In this document: piece after piece, positions 36,503-43,851 of the stretch
Numbering within the stretch: position 1 is the first letter of the stretch
How the letters are laid out: every line of letters starts with the position of its first letter
Assembly (NCBI RefSeq): GCF_014217875.1
Contig: NZ_CP059060.1
Location: 434,001 to 498,000 of the forward strand
Direction of reading: 5' to 3'
DNA: 64,000 bases
Origin: Synechococcus sp. LTW-R
Lineage (GTDB): Bacteria; Cyanobacteriota; Cyanobacteriia; PCC-6307; Cyanobiaceae
Made by a program: the position numbers and the translations under genes
Notes under the pieces: generated by a model
The model's input: only the letters and a program-made list of their open reading frames with translations
Database searches by the model: none
What the model was told of the DNA's origin: nothing

Positions 36503-37579
36503 ATGACCACTGCTCTTCGCAAGAGCGGCTCCAGTTCCTGGACGCAGTTTTGCGAGTGGGTCACCAGCACCGACAACCGCATCTATGTGGGTTGGTTCGG
36601 TGTCCTGATGATCCCCTGCCTGCTGGCCGCCACCATTTGCTACATCGTTGCCTTCATCGCCGCCCCGACGGTCGATATCGATGGCATCCGTGAGCCTGTT
36701 GCTGGCTCCCTGATCTACGGAAACAACATCATCTCTGGTGCTGTTATCCCCTCCAGCAACGCCATCGGCCTGCACTTCTATCCCATCTGGGAAGCCGCCA
36801 GCCTCGACGAGTGGCTGTACAACGGCGGTCCTTATCAGCTGGTGGTTTTTCACTTCCTGATCGGCATTTCCTGCTACATGGGCCGTCAGTGGGAGCTCTC
36901 CTACCGCCTCGGCATGCGCCCCTGGATCTGCGTGGCTTACAGCGCTCCGCTGTCTGCTGCTTTTGCAGTCTTCCTGGTGTATCCCTTCGGTCAGGGTTCC
37001 TTCTCGGATGGCATGCCCCTGGGTATCTCCGGCACCTTCAACTTCATGCTGGTGTTCCAGGCTGAGCACAACATCCTGATGCACCCCTTCCACATGCTTG
37101 GTGTGGCTGGTGTGTTCGGTGGTTCCCTGTTCTCCGCCATGCACGGTTCCCTGGTGACCTCCTCCCTGGTGCGTGAAACCACCGAGAGCGAGTCCCAGAA
37201 CTACGGCTACAAGTTCGGCCAAGAAGAAGAGACCTACAACATCGTGGCTGCCCACGGTTACTTCGGTCGCTTGATCTTCCAATACGCCTCCTTCAACAAC
37301 AGCCGCAGCCTCCACTTCTTCCTGGGCGCTTGGCCTGTGGTTGGCATCTGGTTCACCTCCATGGGCGTGAGCACCATGGCGTTCAACCTGAACGGCTTCA
37401 ACTTCAACCAATCGATCCTGGATTCCCAGGGTCGTGTGTTGAACACCTGGGCTGACGTGCTGAACCGCGCCAACCTCGGTATGGAAGTGATGCACGAGCG
37501 CAACGCTCACAACTTCCCCCTCGACCTCGCTGCGTCCGAGACCACTCCTGTGGCTCTGACCGCTCCCGCGATCGGTTGA
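36503..37579 (+). CDS. psbA: Photosystem II reaction-center protein D1
   Basis: 358 residues, full length. Landmarks are [37 protein letters not shown] with tyrosine Z nearby, [30 protein letters not shown] and [23 protein letters not shown]. The position equal to Gln/Glu130 in the standard numbering is Gln, the D1:1 (low-excitation) form. D1 binds P680, pheophytin, QB and the Mn4Ca cluster. The C-terminal extension [15 protein letters not shown] is removed by CtpA after LDLA. The ATG at 36503 is the true start; the open frame back to 36389 is leader. Followed by an intrinsic terminator. Confidence 0.99.
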   Translation: MTTALRKSGSSSWTQFCEWVTSTDNRIYVGWFGVLMIPCLLAATICYIVAFIAAPTVDIDGIREPVAGSLIYGNNIISGAVIPSSNAIGLHFYPIWEAASLDEWLYNGGPYQLVVFHFLIGISCYMGRQWELSYRLGMRPWICVAYSAPLSAAFAVFLVYPFGQGSFSDGMPLGISGTFNFMLVFQAEHNILMHPFHMLGVAGVFGGSLFSAMHGSLVTSSLVRETTESESQNYGYKFGQEEETYNIVAAHGYFGRLIFQYASFNNSRSLHFFLGAWPVVGIWFTSMGVSTMAFNLNGFNFNQSILDSQGRVLNTWADVLNRANLGMEVMHERNAHNFPLDLAASETTPVALTAPAIG

Positions 37580-37611
37580 TCTCAAACACGGGCTGATTTC
37601 AGCCAAACCTG

Positions 37612-37638
37612 AGCCCCTGCTTCGGCGGGGGCTTTTTT
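37612..37638 (+). terminator. Rho-independent terminator of psbA
   Basis: A strong stem AGCCCCTGC / GCGGGGGCT with a TTCG loop, followed by six T residues, 32 bases after the psbA stop codon. It shows psbA is transcribed on its own. Confidence 0.92.
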
Positions 37639-37719
37639 GTTGGGCTTGAGGGGTTTTGATGGGACTGCAGCTGTCATGGACTGCCGTTGTCTTCCGCTTC
37701 CGCCCTGCCCCCCCTGCGC

Positions 37720-38514
37720 ATGGCCGTGGTCGGCCACGTCGAGTGGGTGGAATTTCTGGCGGTGGATCAACTGCCTCGTCCTGGAGCGATTGGTCATGCC
37801 CTGCGGACCCTGGAGGAACCCGCGGGCGGTGGCGCTGTCGTTGCGGTGCAGATGGCCCGGTTGCTCAAGCAGCCCGTCCAGTTCTTCACGGCCCTCGGCC
37901 GCGATGCGGTTGGGGATGCCTGCGTGAAGCGCCTCGAGCAACTGGGCCTTGAGGTTCACGTCGCCTGGCGGGAGGCCCCAACCCGGCGTGGCCTGAGCTT
38001 GGTGGATGACGAAGGAGACCGGGCGATCACCGTGATCGGTGAGCGGCTGACCCCGACCCTTGCGGATCCCCTGCCTTGGGCGGAGCTCGCCGATTGCGAC
38101 GGCCTCTTTGTCACGGCCGCCGATGCCCCTCTGTTTAAGGCCTGCCGTGCTGCCGCCGTCCTGGCCGCGACTCCGCGGGTTCGTCTGCCTGTGCTGCAGG
38201 AGGCCGAGGTAGCCCTCGACGCCTTGATTGGCAGTGGCCTTGACCCCGGTGAGCGGCTGGATCCCGCGCAGTTGACCCCACCACCGCAGACGCTGATCCG
38301 CACGGAGGGTGCGGCGGGGGGGCTCAGTCTTCCGGGCGGACGCTATGCGCCTGCACCGCTCCCGGGACCGATGGTGGAGAGCTATGGCTGTGGTGACAGC
38401 TTTGCGGCGGGGGTGGTCACGGGCTTGGCGGCCCGCTGGTCCCTGGCGCAGTCCATCGCCTTGGGGGCCCAGTGTGGTGCGGCCTGTGCGACGCGCTTTG
38501 GCCCCTATGGCTAG
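37720..38514 (+). CDS. PfkB family carbohydrate kinase
   Basis: 264 residues from ATG at 37720 (MAVVGHVEWVEF); a TTG 33 bases upstream is an alternative. The substrate-side EEPAGGGAVVAVQMARLLKQ matches the GGxxxNxA-type first PfkB signature in position. The second signature is ESYGCGDSFAAGVVTGLAAR, whose Asp is the catalytic base and GDSF the anion hole. It probably phosphorylates a sugar (ribokinase/fructokinase-like). The exact substrate is not evident. The stop overlaps the next small gene by 8 bases. Confidence 0.9.
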   Translation: MAVVGHVEWVEFLAVDQLPRPGAIGHALRTLEEPAGGGAVVAVQMARLLKQPVQFFTALGRDAVGDACVKRLEQLGLEVHVAWREAPTRRGLSLVDDEGDRAITVIGERLTPTLADPLPWAELADCDGLFVTAADAPLFKACRAAAVLAATPRVRLPVLQEAEVALDALIGSGLDPGERLDPAQLTPPPQTLIRTEGAAGGLSLPGGRYAPAPLPGPMVESYGCGDSFAAGVVTGLAARWSLAQSIALGAQCGAACATRFGPYG

Positions 38515-38698
38515 TCAACTTGGACGCTTTGGCCTGCGGGTGCTCAGGGTGACCGCCAGCACGGCCTCAATCATCGAGTTGCTTCGCTCCGATTGGACCG
38601 GTGGTGTTTCGGCGGGGGTGGCTTGGCTGCTGTTTGTGCAGTTTGAGCGCCGTCTTCAAGCGGGCTCCACGGATGAACCCGAGGAGCCACTGAGCTGA
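38507..38698 (+). CDS. Small protein (63 aa), possible membrane segment
   Basis: Starts MASQLGRFGLRVLRVTASTA, overlapping the PfkB kinase stop by 8 bases. One moderately hydrophobic stretch (VSAGVAWLLFVQFERRL, about residues 33-49) could be a membrane or amphipathic helix. An acidic tail DEPEEPLS ends the protein. It overlaps the convergent SepF-like gene by 43 bases. The earlier in-frame start at 38309 lies within the kinase and is rejected. Function unknown. Confidence 0.55.
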   Translation: MASQLGRFGLRVLRVTASTASIIELLRSDWTGGVSAGVAWLLFVQFERRLQAGSTDEPEEPLS

Positions 38699-38967
38699 CT
38701 GACGCCGACCCCCGCCGGCGCGCAGAGGTAGGTCCCGTCCCCCACCCGCTCCATGCGGCCATCGAGGGCATGGACCGCCCCCGCCACAAAATCCAGGATC
38801 CGCTGGGATTCGCTCGGCTCCATTCCTTCGAGCTGCAGCACAACGCACTGCCGCTCTCGGACGGCCTCCACCGCATCACTGGCCTGCTCAAACTGCTGAC
38901 AGCGCAGCACCGTGACCTGCGGCAGCCAGATCCCAAATGGTGTCTGCATCTCCACGTTGTGGCTCAT
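38656..38967 (-). CDS. Short SepF-domain protein
   Basis: About 103 residues from ATG at 38967 (MSHNVEMQTPFG); ATG at 38949 and 39030 are alternatives. The core AVRERQCVVLQLEGMEPSES followed by QRILDFVAGAVHALDGRMER and DGTYLCAPAGVGV matches the SepF (DUF552) fold, which forms filaments or rings that tether FtsZ to the membrane. Typical cyanobacterial SepF is near 190 residues with an N-terminal membrane helix; that helix is absent here. It may be a paralogue with another role. It overlaps the convergent small gene by 43 bases. Confidence 0.75.
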   Translation of the reverse strand: MSHNVEMQTPFGIWLPQVTVLRCQQFEQASDAVEAVRERQCVVLQLEGMEPSESQRILDFVAGAVHALDGRMERVGDGTYLCAPAGVGVSQLSGSSGSSVEPA

Positions 38968-39045
38968 CCCTGCAGATCTGTCCAGTCCATGGGCGAATCC
39001 CTTCGCAGAGGATTTACCTAAGATGGGCATAGGGGTGAGGACGGT

Positions 39046-39981
39046 TTGCGGCGTTTCCGGCAGCTGGTGATGTTGATCGGGATCCCGATCGCACTTTCTT
39101 CGTGTGGCGTCGCGCCTCCTCCGTCCAGGGATCAAAGGAACGAGCAGTCCCGTCCCATTGTTCTCACCACGTTCACCGTGCTGGCTGACATGGCTCGGCG
39201 GGTGGCAGGGTCTCGTCTGTCCGTGCGTTCGATCACCAAGACAGGTGCTGAGATCCATGGTTACGAGCCCACTCCCAGTGATGTGGAGGGCGCAGTTGGC
39301 GCTTCCTTGATCCTTAAGAACGGGCTCGGCCTCGAACTTTGGGCCGACCGGTTTGTTAGAGCCGCTGGCAATGTCCCAACAGTCACCCTCTCCGACGGCA
39401 TCCAGCCGGTCTTGATTACTGAAGATGCCTATGCGGGGCGTCCCAATCCTCACGCTTGGATGTCACCCAAGCGAGCTCAGCTGTATGTCGATCGCATGGT
39501 TGAGGCTTTTTCCGAGCTCGATCCGGCTGGTCAAGCGGTCTATCGCGCCAACGGAGCTCGCTACAAGGAACAACTGACCACGCTTGATCAGCAGCTCCGT
39601 AGCGCCATATCACAGGTTCCTAAACGGCGCCGAGTGTTGGTGACCTGTGAGGGTGCCTTTAGCTATCTCGCCCAGGATTACGGCCTCGAGGAGGCCTACC
39701 TCTGGCCTGTGAATGCTGAGAGCCAGATCACCCCCCGTCGCCTAGCACGTCTCATCGACCGTGTCCGCAGCAGTCGTGTGCCAGCCGTATTTTGTGAAAG
39801 TACTGTGAGCGACAAGGCTCAACAGGAAGTGGCACGGGCCACTGGAGCTCGTTTTGGCGGTACCTTCTTTGTCGATTCCCTGTCGGGTCCTACGGGCCCA
39901 GCTTCCTCATTGATCGATCTTCAACGCCATAACGTCGGTTTGATCGTCAAGGGTCTGGGTGGTGAGGTTGCGGAGCGATGA
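39046..39981 (+). CDS. mntC: Manganese-type ABC transporter substrate-binding lipoprotein
   Basis: 311 residues from TTG at 39046, with GAGG 5 bases upstream. A lipoprotein signal ends in the lipobox LSSC. The cluster A-I binding fold shows metal ligands at EIHGYEPTPSD (His), NPHAWMSPK (His), TCEGAFSYLA (Glu) and FVDSLSGPTG (Asp). The His-His-Glu-Asp set is that of Mn/Fe-type proteins such as PsaA or MntC. Zinc binders have a third His instead of Glu. It feeds the transporter encoded by the next two genes. GC content is already lower than surrounding genes. Confidence 0.88.
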   Translation: MRRFRQLVMLIGIPIALSSCGVAPPPSRDQRNEQSRPIVLTTFTVLADMARRVAGSRLSVRSITKTGAEIHGYEPTPSDVEGAVGASLILKNGLGLELWADRFVRAAGNVPTVTLSDGIQPVLITEDAYAGRPNPHAWMSPKRAQLYVDRMVEAFSELDPAGQAVYRANGARYKEQLTTLDQQLRSAISQVPKRRRVLVTCEGAFSYLAQDYGLEEAYLWPVNAESQITPRRLARLIDRVRSSRVPAVFCESTVSDKAQQEVARATGARFGGTFFVDSLSGPTGPASSLIDLQRHNVGLIVKGLGGEVAER

Positions 39982-40736
39982 ACCGCATCGAAGTTGATCA
40001 AGTGTGTGTCGACTACCACGGCACTGTGGCGTTATATGACGCTTGTTTGCATTTGCCCGCCGGCTGCATCTGTGGCCTCGTTGGTATGAATGGCGCTGGC
40101 AAATCAACCCTCTTCAAGGCGCTCACGGGTTTTGTTCGTCCTTCCTCAGGATTGATTCGCATTAATGGGGTCTCTGTTGGTCAGGCCCAACGCGAGCAAG
40201 CAGTCGCCTATGTCCCCCAAAATGAGGGTATTGATTGCGATTTCCCGGTGTCTGTTTGGGATGTTGTGATGATGGGCCGATACGGGGGCATGAACTGGCT
40301 CCGAATTCCCCGTCAGAGTGACCGAATGGCCGTCAAAGATGCTCTCGCTCGCGTAGAGATGCTTGACTTGGCGCAACGGCCCATTGGCAAGTTGTCGGGG
40401 GGACAACGCAAACGTACGTTCTTGGCACGAGCGATTGCCCAGAGAGCTTCGGTGTTACTTCTTGATGAACCCTTTAACGGTGTTGACGTTCGTACGGAAA
40501 AGCTAATCGCAAATCTTCTTGTCCAGTTTCGACAAGAAGGACGCACCATTTTGATCTCGACTCATGACCTAAGTCATGTCCGTGACTTTTGCGACCTGGT
40601 CGTGCTCATTAATAAAACTGTCTTGGCCTACGGTCAGACCGCTGATGTCTTTACTCCAGAGAATCTGGCTCTCACGTTTGGAGGGCTGCCACCCAATTTG
40701 TTGACAGGTTCTGTCTCGATCGAGGAAGGACAATGA
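39978..40736 (+). CDS. mntA: Mn-type ABC transporter ATP-binding protein
   Basis: 252 residues. The start overlaps mntC by 4 bases (ATGA). Walker A is GMNGAGKST (residues 36-44), Q-loop AYVPQNEGIDCDFPVSVWDV, signature LSGGQRKRTFLARAIAQRAS, Walker B VLLLDEPFNGVD and the switch His is in ISTHDLSHV. It powers import by the permease encoded by the next gene. The coding sequence is visibly less GC-rich than the chromosome around it (many gtt, att and ttg codons). Confidence 0.93.
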   Translation: MNRIEVDQVCVDYHGTVALYDACLHLPAGCICGLVGMNGAGKSTLFKALTGFVRPSSGLIRINGVSVGQAQREQAVAYVPQNEGIDCDFPVSVWDVVMMGRYGGMNWLRIPRQSDRMAVKDALARVEMLDLAQRPIGKLSGGQRKRTFLARAIAQRASVLLLDEPFNGVDVRTEKLIANLLVQFRQEGRTILISTHDLSHVRDFCDLVVLINKTVLAYGQTADVFTPENLALTFGGLPPNLLTGSVSIEEGQ

Positions 40737-41569
40737 TCTCCTTGTTGATGGAGCCGTTGTCTCACGCCTTTATGGTCAGAGCGCTAATGATCAGTGCGCT
40801 CGTTGGTGGTGTCTGTGGCTTGTTGTCCTGCTACATGAGCCTTAAGGGCTGGGCTTTGATGGGCGATGCGGTTTCGCATGCAGTCCTTCCTGGTGTGATT
40901 GTTTCGTACGCCCTTGGGCTGCCATTCTCTATGGGTGCCTTTGTGTTTGGTGTTGGTTCAGTTGCGATGATTGGCTTTGTCAAGCAGAAATCACGAGTTA
41001 AAGAAGATACGGTTATAGGTTTGGTCTTCACAGGCTTTTTTGCTTTGGGGCTCGTTTTGGTCTCGAAGATTCGTAGCAATATTGACTTGATGCACATTCT
41101 TTTTGGAAATGTGCTTGGAATTTCACTTTCGGATATTTTCCAAACGATCGTCATCTCTGGTCTCATTGTTTCTGTCCTTATGGTCTTTCGCCGGGATCTG
41201 TTGTTGTTTTGTTTTGATCCAACTCACGCTCGCTCGATTGGGATCAATACAGGGGCATTGCACTATCTACTTCTTTCGGCTTTGTCTTTGGCTGCCGTCG
41301 CAGGCTTGCAAACTGTTGGAGTGATCTTGGTGGTTGCCATGTTGGTCACTCCTGGCGCGACTGCTTACTTGTTAACCGACCGATTTGACCGGATGACTTG
41401 GATTGCGATTGCAAGCAGTGTTCTCTCGAGTCTCTTGGGTGTTTACATTAGTTACTGGACTGATAGCTCAACGGCTGGATGCATTGTTCTTGTACAGACA
41501 GGGCTGTTCCTTCTGGCTTTCTTGTTTGCTCCTAATTACGGTCTAGTGAGGCGTCGCGTTCGCTCTTAG
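40733..41569 (+). CDS. mntB: Mn-type ABC transporter permease
   Basis: 278 residues, eight to nine membrane helices, ABC-3 family. Family marks are SLKGWALMGDAVSHAVLPGVIVSYALGLP (residues 38-66, split), LMHILFGNVLGISLSDI and GVILVVAMLVTPGATAYLLT. The start overlaps mntA by 4 bases. It forms the membrane pore for Mn2+ or a related metal. GC content appears to fall to around 47% here, the lowest of the three genes, while surrounding genes look to be above 60%. Confidence 0.92.
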   Translation: MISLLMEPLSHAFMVRALMISALVGGVCGLLSCYMSLKGWALMGDAVSHAVLPGVIVSYALGLPFSMGAFVFGVGSVAMIGFVKQKSRVKEDTVIGLVFTGFFALGLVLVSKIRSNIDLMHILFGNVLGISLSDIFQTIVISGLIVSVLMVFRRDLLLFCFDPTHARSIGINTGALHYLLLSALSLAAVAGLQTVGVILVVAMLVTPGATAYLLTDRFDRMTWIAIASSVLSSLLGVYISYWTDSSTAGCIVLVQTGLFLLAFLFAPNYGLVRRRVRS

Positions 41570-41663
41570 TGTGATGCTCTATTTCCCGAGTCTTCCGAAG
41601 AGTGCTGTGGTGATTTTTGGGGTTCATTACTCTCTTGCGTCAGCCGACTGACCGATTGGTGTA

Positions 41664-42836
41664 ATGGTGGACGTCGCTGTAGCCCCAGCTGATCAACGCT
41701 GGCCCTGGTGGCCGCTGTTGCCGCTCTATCCCTATGGACGCAAGCGCACCTTGGTGCGCGAATTGATCCCTGAGCAGCTCTGGAGTTTCGAGCAGTTGCA
41801 GGGTGTTTTCTATGTGGCGGTCCCCATCCGGATGACCGTGGTCCGGGTCCGAGGGGGCTTGATGCTCTATGCCCCCGTGGCGCCCACCAGAGAAGTCTGC
41901 CAAGGGCTGAAGGCCCTCGAGGAGCGCTTCGGACCGGTCAAGACGATCGTGTTGCCGACGGCTTCTGGGTTGGAGCACAAGTTGCCCGTCCCGCCCATGG
42001 CCCGGGCCTTTCCCCAGGCGGACGTCTGGATCACCCCAGGTCAGTGGAGCTTTCCGATCAATTTGCCCCCGTCCTGGCTGGGCTTCCCCCGGGGACGGAC
42101 CCGGGTTCTCCAGGAGCAGGGCTATCCCCATGCCGATGAGCTCAGCTGGTCATCCTTAGGCCCTCTCGATCTGGGCTTGGGGCGTTTCCAGGAATTTGCC
42201 TGTTTGCACCAGGCCAGTGGCTCACTGCTGCTCACCGATGCGTTGGTGGTCATCAATGTGACACCGCCGCCCATCTTTGACCTCGACCCCACGCCCCTGT
42301 TGTTTCACGCCCGTGACAGCGGTGACCAGCCGCTGACGGATACCCCGGAATTTCGCCAGAAGGGTTGGGAGCGCTTGGCTCTCTTTGCTTCGTTTCTGCG
42401 GCCGGAGGCCCTTCAGGTCCCGCCCATTCCTGCGTTGTTGGCGAAGGCCTTCAAGCCGGGCTGTCGATCGGCCCGCAGTTACTTCGGCTTGTTTCCCTTT
42501 CAGTGGCGCTCGAGTTCCCGCGACGCGTTTCTGGCATTGAGCCAGGGGGGCGGCCCGCTACTGGTGGCGCCAGTACTTGAGCGACTGGTGTTTCCGCGGG
42601 CCCGCCCGGTGGTGGTTCGTTGGCTGAAGGAGTTGTCCCAACTGCCGGAGGTGCGCTGGCTGGTGCCCGCCCACTACGACGCTCCGGTTCCCTGCTCCAA
42701 TGCCCAGCTCGCCCAGCTCGCCGAGGCGTTCGACGCGCGCCAATGGGCTCCGTCGGAGGGGAACTGGGATTACCTGGCCTCCATCGACCGCCTGCTGCTG
42801 CGCACCGGCGTGGTGCCCAGTGAGGAGTCTGTTTAA
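41664..42836 (+). CDS. DUF4336 family protein
   Basis: 390 residues, soluble. The N-terminal half has a metallo-hydrolase-like order: MTVVRVRGGLMLYAPVAPTR, TIVLPTASGLEHKLPVPPMA, DVWITPGQWSFPINLP, LLLTDALVVINVTPPP. In true metallo-beta-lactamase enzymes these positions hold HxHxDH; here the second segment has only one His (LEHK), so hydrolysis is doubtful. The family is DUF4336, found in cyanobacteria, plants and proteobacteria, function unknown. A C-terminal half ends in HYDAPVPCSNAQLAQLAEAF. 94 bases separate it from mntB. Confidence 0.82.
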   Translation: MVDVAVAPADQRWPWWPLLPLYPYGRKRTLVRELIPEQLWSFEQLQGVFYVAVPIRMTVVRVRGGLMLYAPVAPTREVCQGLKALEERFGPVKTIVLPTASGLEHKLPVPPMARAFPQADVWITPGQWSFPINLPPSWLGFPRGRTRVLQEQGYPHADELSWSSLGPLDLGLGRFQEFACLHQASGSLLLTDALVVINVTPPPIFDLDPTPLLFHARDSGDQPLTDTPEFRQKGWERLALFASFLRPEALQVPPIPALLAKAFKPGCRSARSYFGLFPFQWRSSSRDAFLALSQGGGPLLVAPVLERLVFPRARPVVVRWLKELSQLPEVRWLVPAHYDAPVPCSNAQLAQLAEAFDARQWAPSEGNWDYLASIDRLLLRTGVVPSEESV

Positions 42837-42839
42837 GGC

Positions 42840-43187
42840 CTAGAGCCGCAGTTCGCCGGGGTCGGCGTCGGCGCCACCAGCGTCAAACAGGGTGGCTTCC
42901 AGCTCCATCCGCTGCTCCATTTGGCGCAGGAAGTAGCCGGTCATCATCGCGGAGGCCAGCAGCCCTGCCAGGTGGTCGCGGCTGGCGGTGATTTTGACGT
43001 CGAACTGTTCGCCGGGGATCATCCCCAGCAGGCCTTGAACGTTGTGCCGAATGATGTCCTGGATGTCGCCGCTGGCCGAGCGAGCCACGCGTTGCAACAC
43101 GTCCGGAGACTGTTCCTGCAGGTACTGAATCAGGGAGTTGCCGCTGATCGGTTCGCTGTCGCTGGTCAGGAACTCCGGGTTGAACAT
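42840..43187 (-). CDS. DUF760 family protein
   Basis: 115 residues from ATG at 43187 (MFNPEFLTSDSEPISGNSLI); a GTG five codons upstream is an alternative. Marks of the family are LIQYLQEQSPDVLQRVARSA, IIRHNVQGLLGMIPGEQFDV and AGLLASAMMTGYFLRQMEQR. DUF760 proteins are plastid and cyanobacterial, and some plant members are small proteolysis- or growth-linked regulators, but the bacterial role is unknown. It overlaps none of its neighbours and lies 29 bases after lepB on the same strand. Confidence 0.85.
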   Translation of the reverse strand: MFNPEFLTSDSEPISGNSLIQYLQEQSPDVLQRVARSASGDIQDIIRHNVQGLLGMIPGEQFDVKITASRDHLAGLLASAMMTGYFLRQMEQRMELEATLFDAGGADADPGELRL

Positions 43188-43216
43188 TCCGGCGTGCTCC
43201 ACGTCAGGTTTGCACC

Positions 43217-43819
43217 CTACCCCAGCTGATTGTCCGCCCCTGGGTCGGGGAACCGAATGGGGCCGGCACGGTTCAAGGGCCAGTAGCGGAGCACCGCGGT
43301 GCCGATCAAATCCTGCTCGGGCAGGGGGCCCCAGACATGGGAATCGAGGCTCGCATTGCGGTTGTCCCCCAGGACCAGCAGGTGGTGATCGGGAACGGTG
43401 ACCGGTCCGAAGGCGTAGTCGATCGCTTCGCGGCGCCAGGGTTCAGAGACCGCCGTGCCATTGCGTAGCAGCATCCCGTCCCGCACCTCCACCACGTCCC
43501 CGGGTTGGCCGATGACCCGTTTGATCAAGGCCGCCGTTGGGTCGTAGCCGGCCGCCACCAGTTGCTCCGGGGCGCGAAAGACAACGATGCTTCCCGTTGG
43601 CACGCCAGAGCCAAGCTTTGGTCGGACCTTTTCCACGAGGATGCGGTCCTGCAGTTGCAGGGTGGGCAGCATCGAGCCTGAGGGAATCCAGCGCGGTTCC
43701 AGGACGGCCCAGCGCAGCACCAGGGCCAAGCCCAGCCAGACCAGGACGGACCTCCAGCCCTTCGCGGCAGACCCAGGTGTTTGCGGCGGTGTCTCCATGG
43801 ATTCGGCTTGGGCCGTCAT
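43217..43819 (-). CDS. lepB: Signal peptidase I
   Basis: 200 residues from ATG at 43819 (MTAQAESMETPPQTPG). One N-terminal membrane helix (about 25-42) precedes the catalytic domain. Nucleophile Ser is in PRWIPSGSMLPTLQLQDRIL, the general-base Lys in TAALIKRVIGQPGDVVEVRD, and the box E motif is LLVLGDNRNASLDSH. It removes signal peptides from exported proteins on the outer face of the plasma or thylakoid membrane. It is divergent from menD, 32 bases between starts. Confidence 0.96.
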   Translation of the reverse strand: MTAQAESMETPPQTPGSAAKGWRSVLVWLGLALVLRWAVLEPRWIPSGSMLPTLQLQDRILVEKVRPKLGSGVPTGSIVVFRAPEQLVAAGYDPTAALIKRVIGQPGDVVEVRDGMLLRNGTAVSEPWRREAIDYAFGPVTVPDHHLLVLGDNRNASLDSHVWGPLPEQDLIGTAVLRYWPLNRAGPIRFPDPGADNQLG

Positions 43820-43851
43820 GATCGCCACATCCTGATCAACGGCCCGCTGCG

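Noticed and set aside
36485-37606. Long antisense reading frame opposite psbA (373 codons)
   Set aside because: It is a mirror effect of psbA codon usage. The His/Gly/Asp-rich product resembles no protein and has no ribosome-binding site. An antisense RNA remains possible but is not shown by sequence.
41570-41663. Possible tRNA or hairpin after mntB
   Set aside because: No cloverleaf can be drawn. The only stem is five pairs around a single base, too tight to form.
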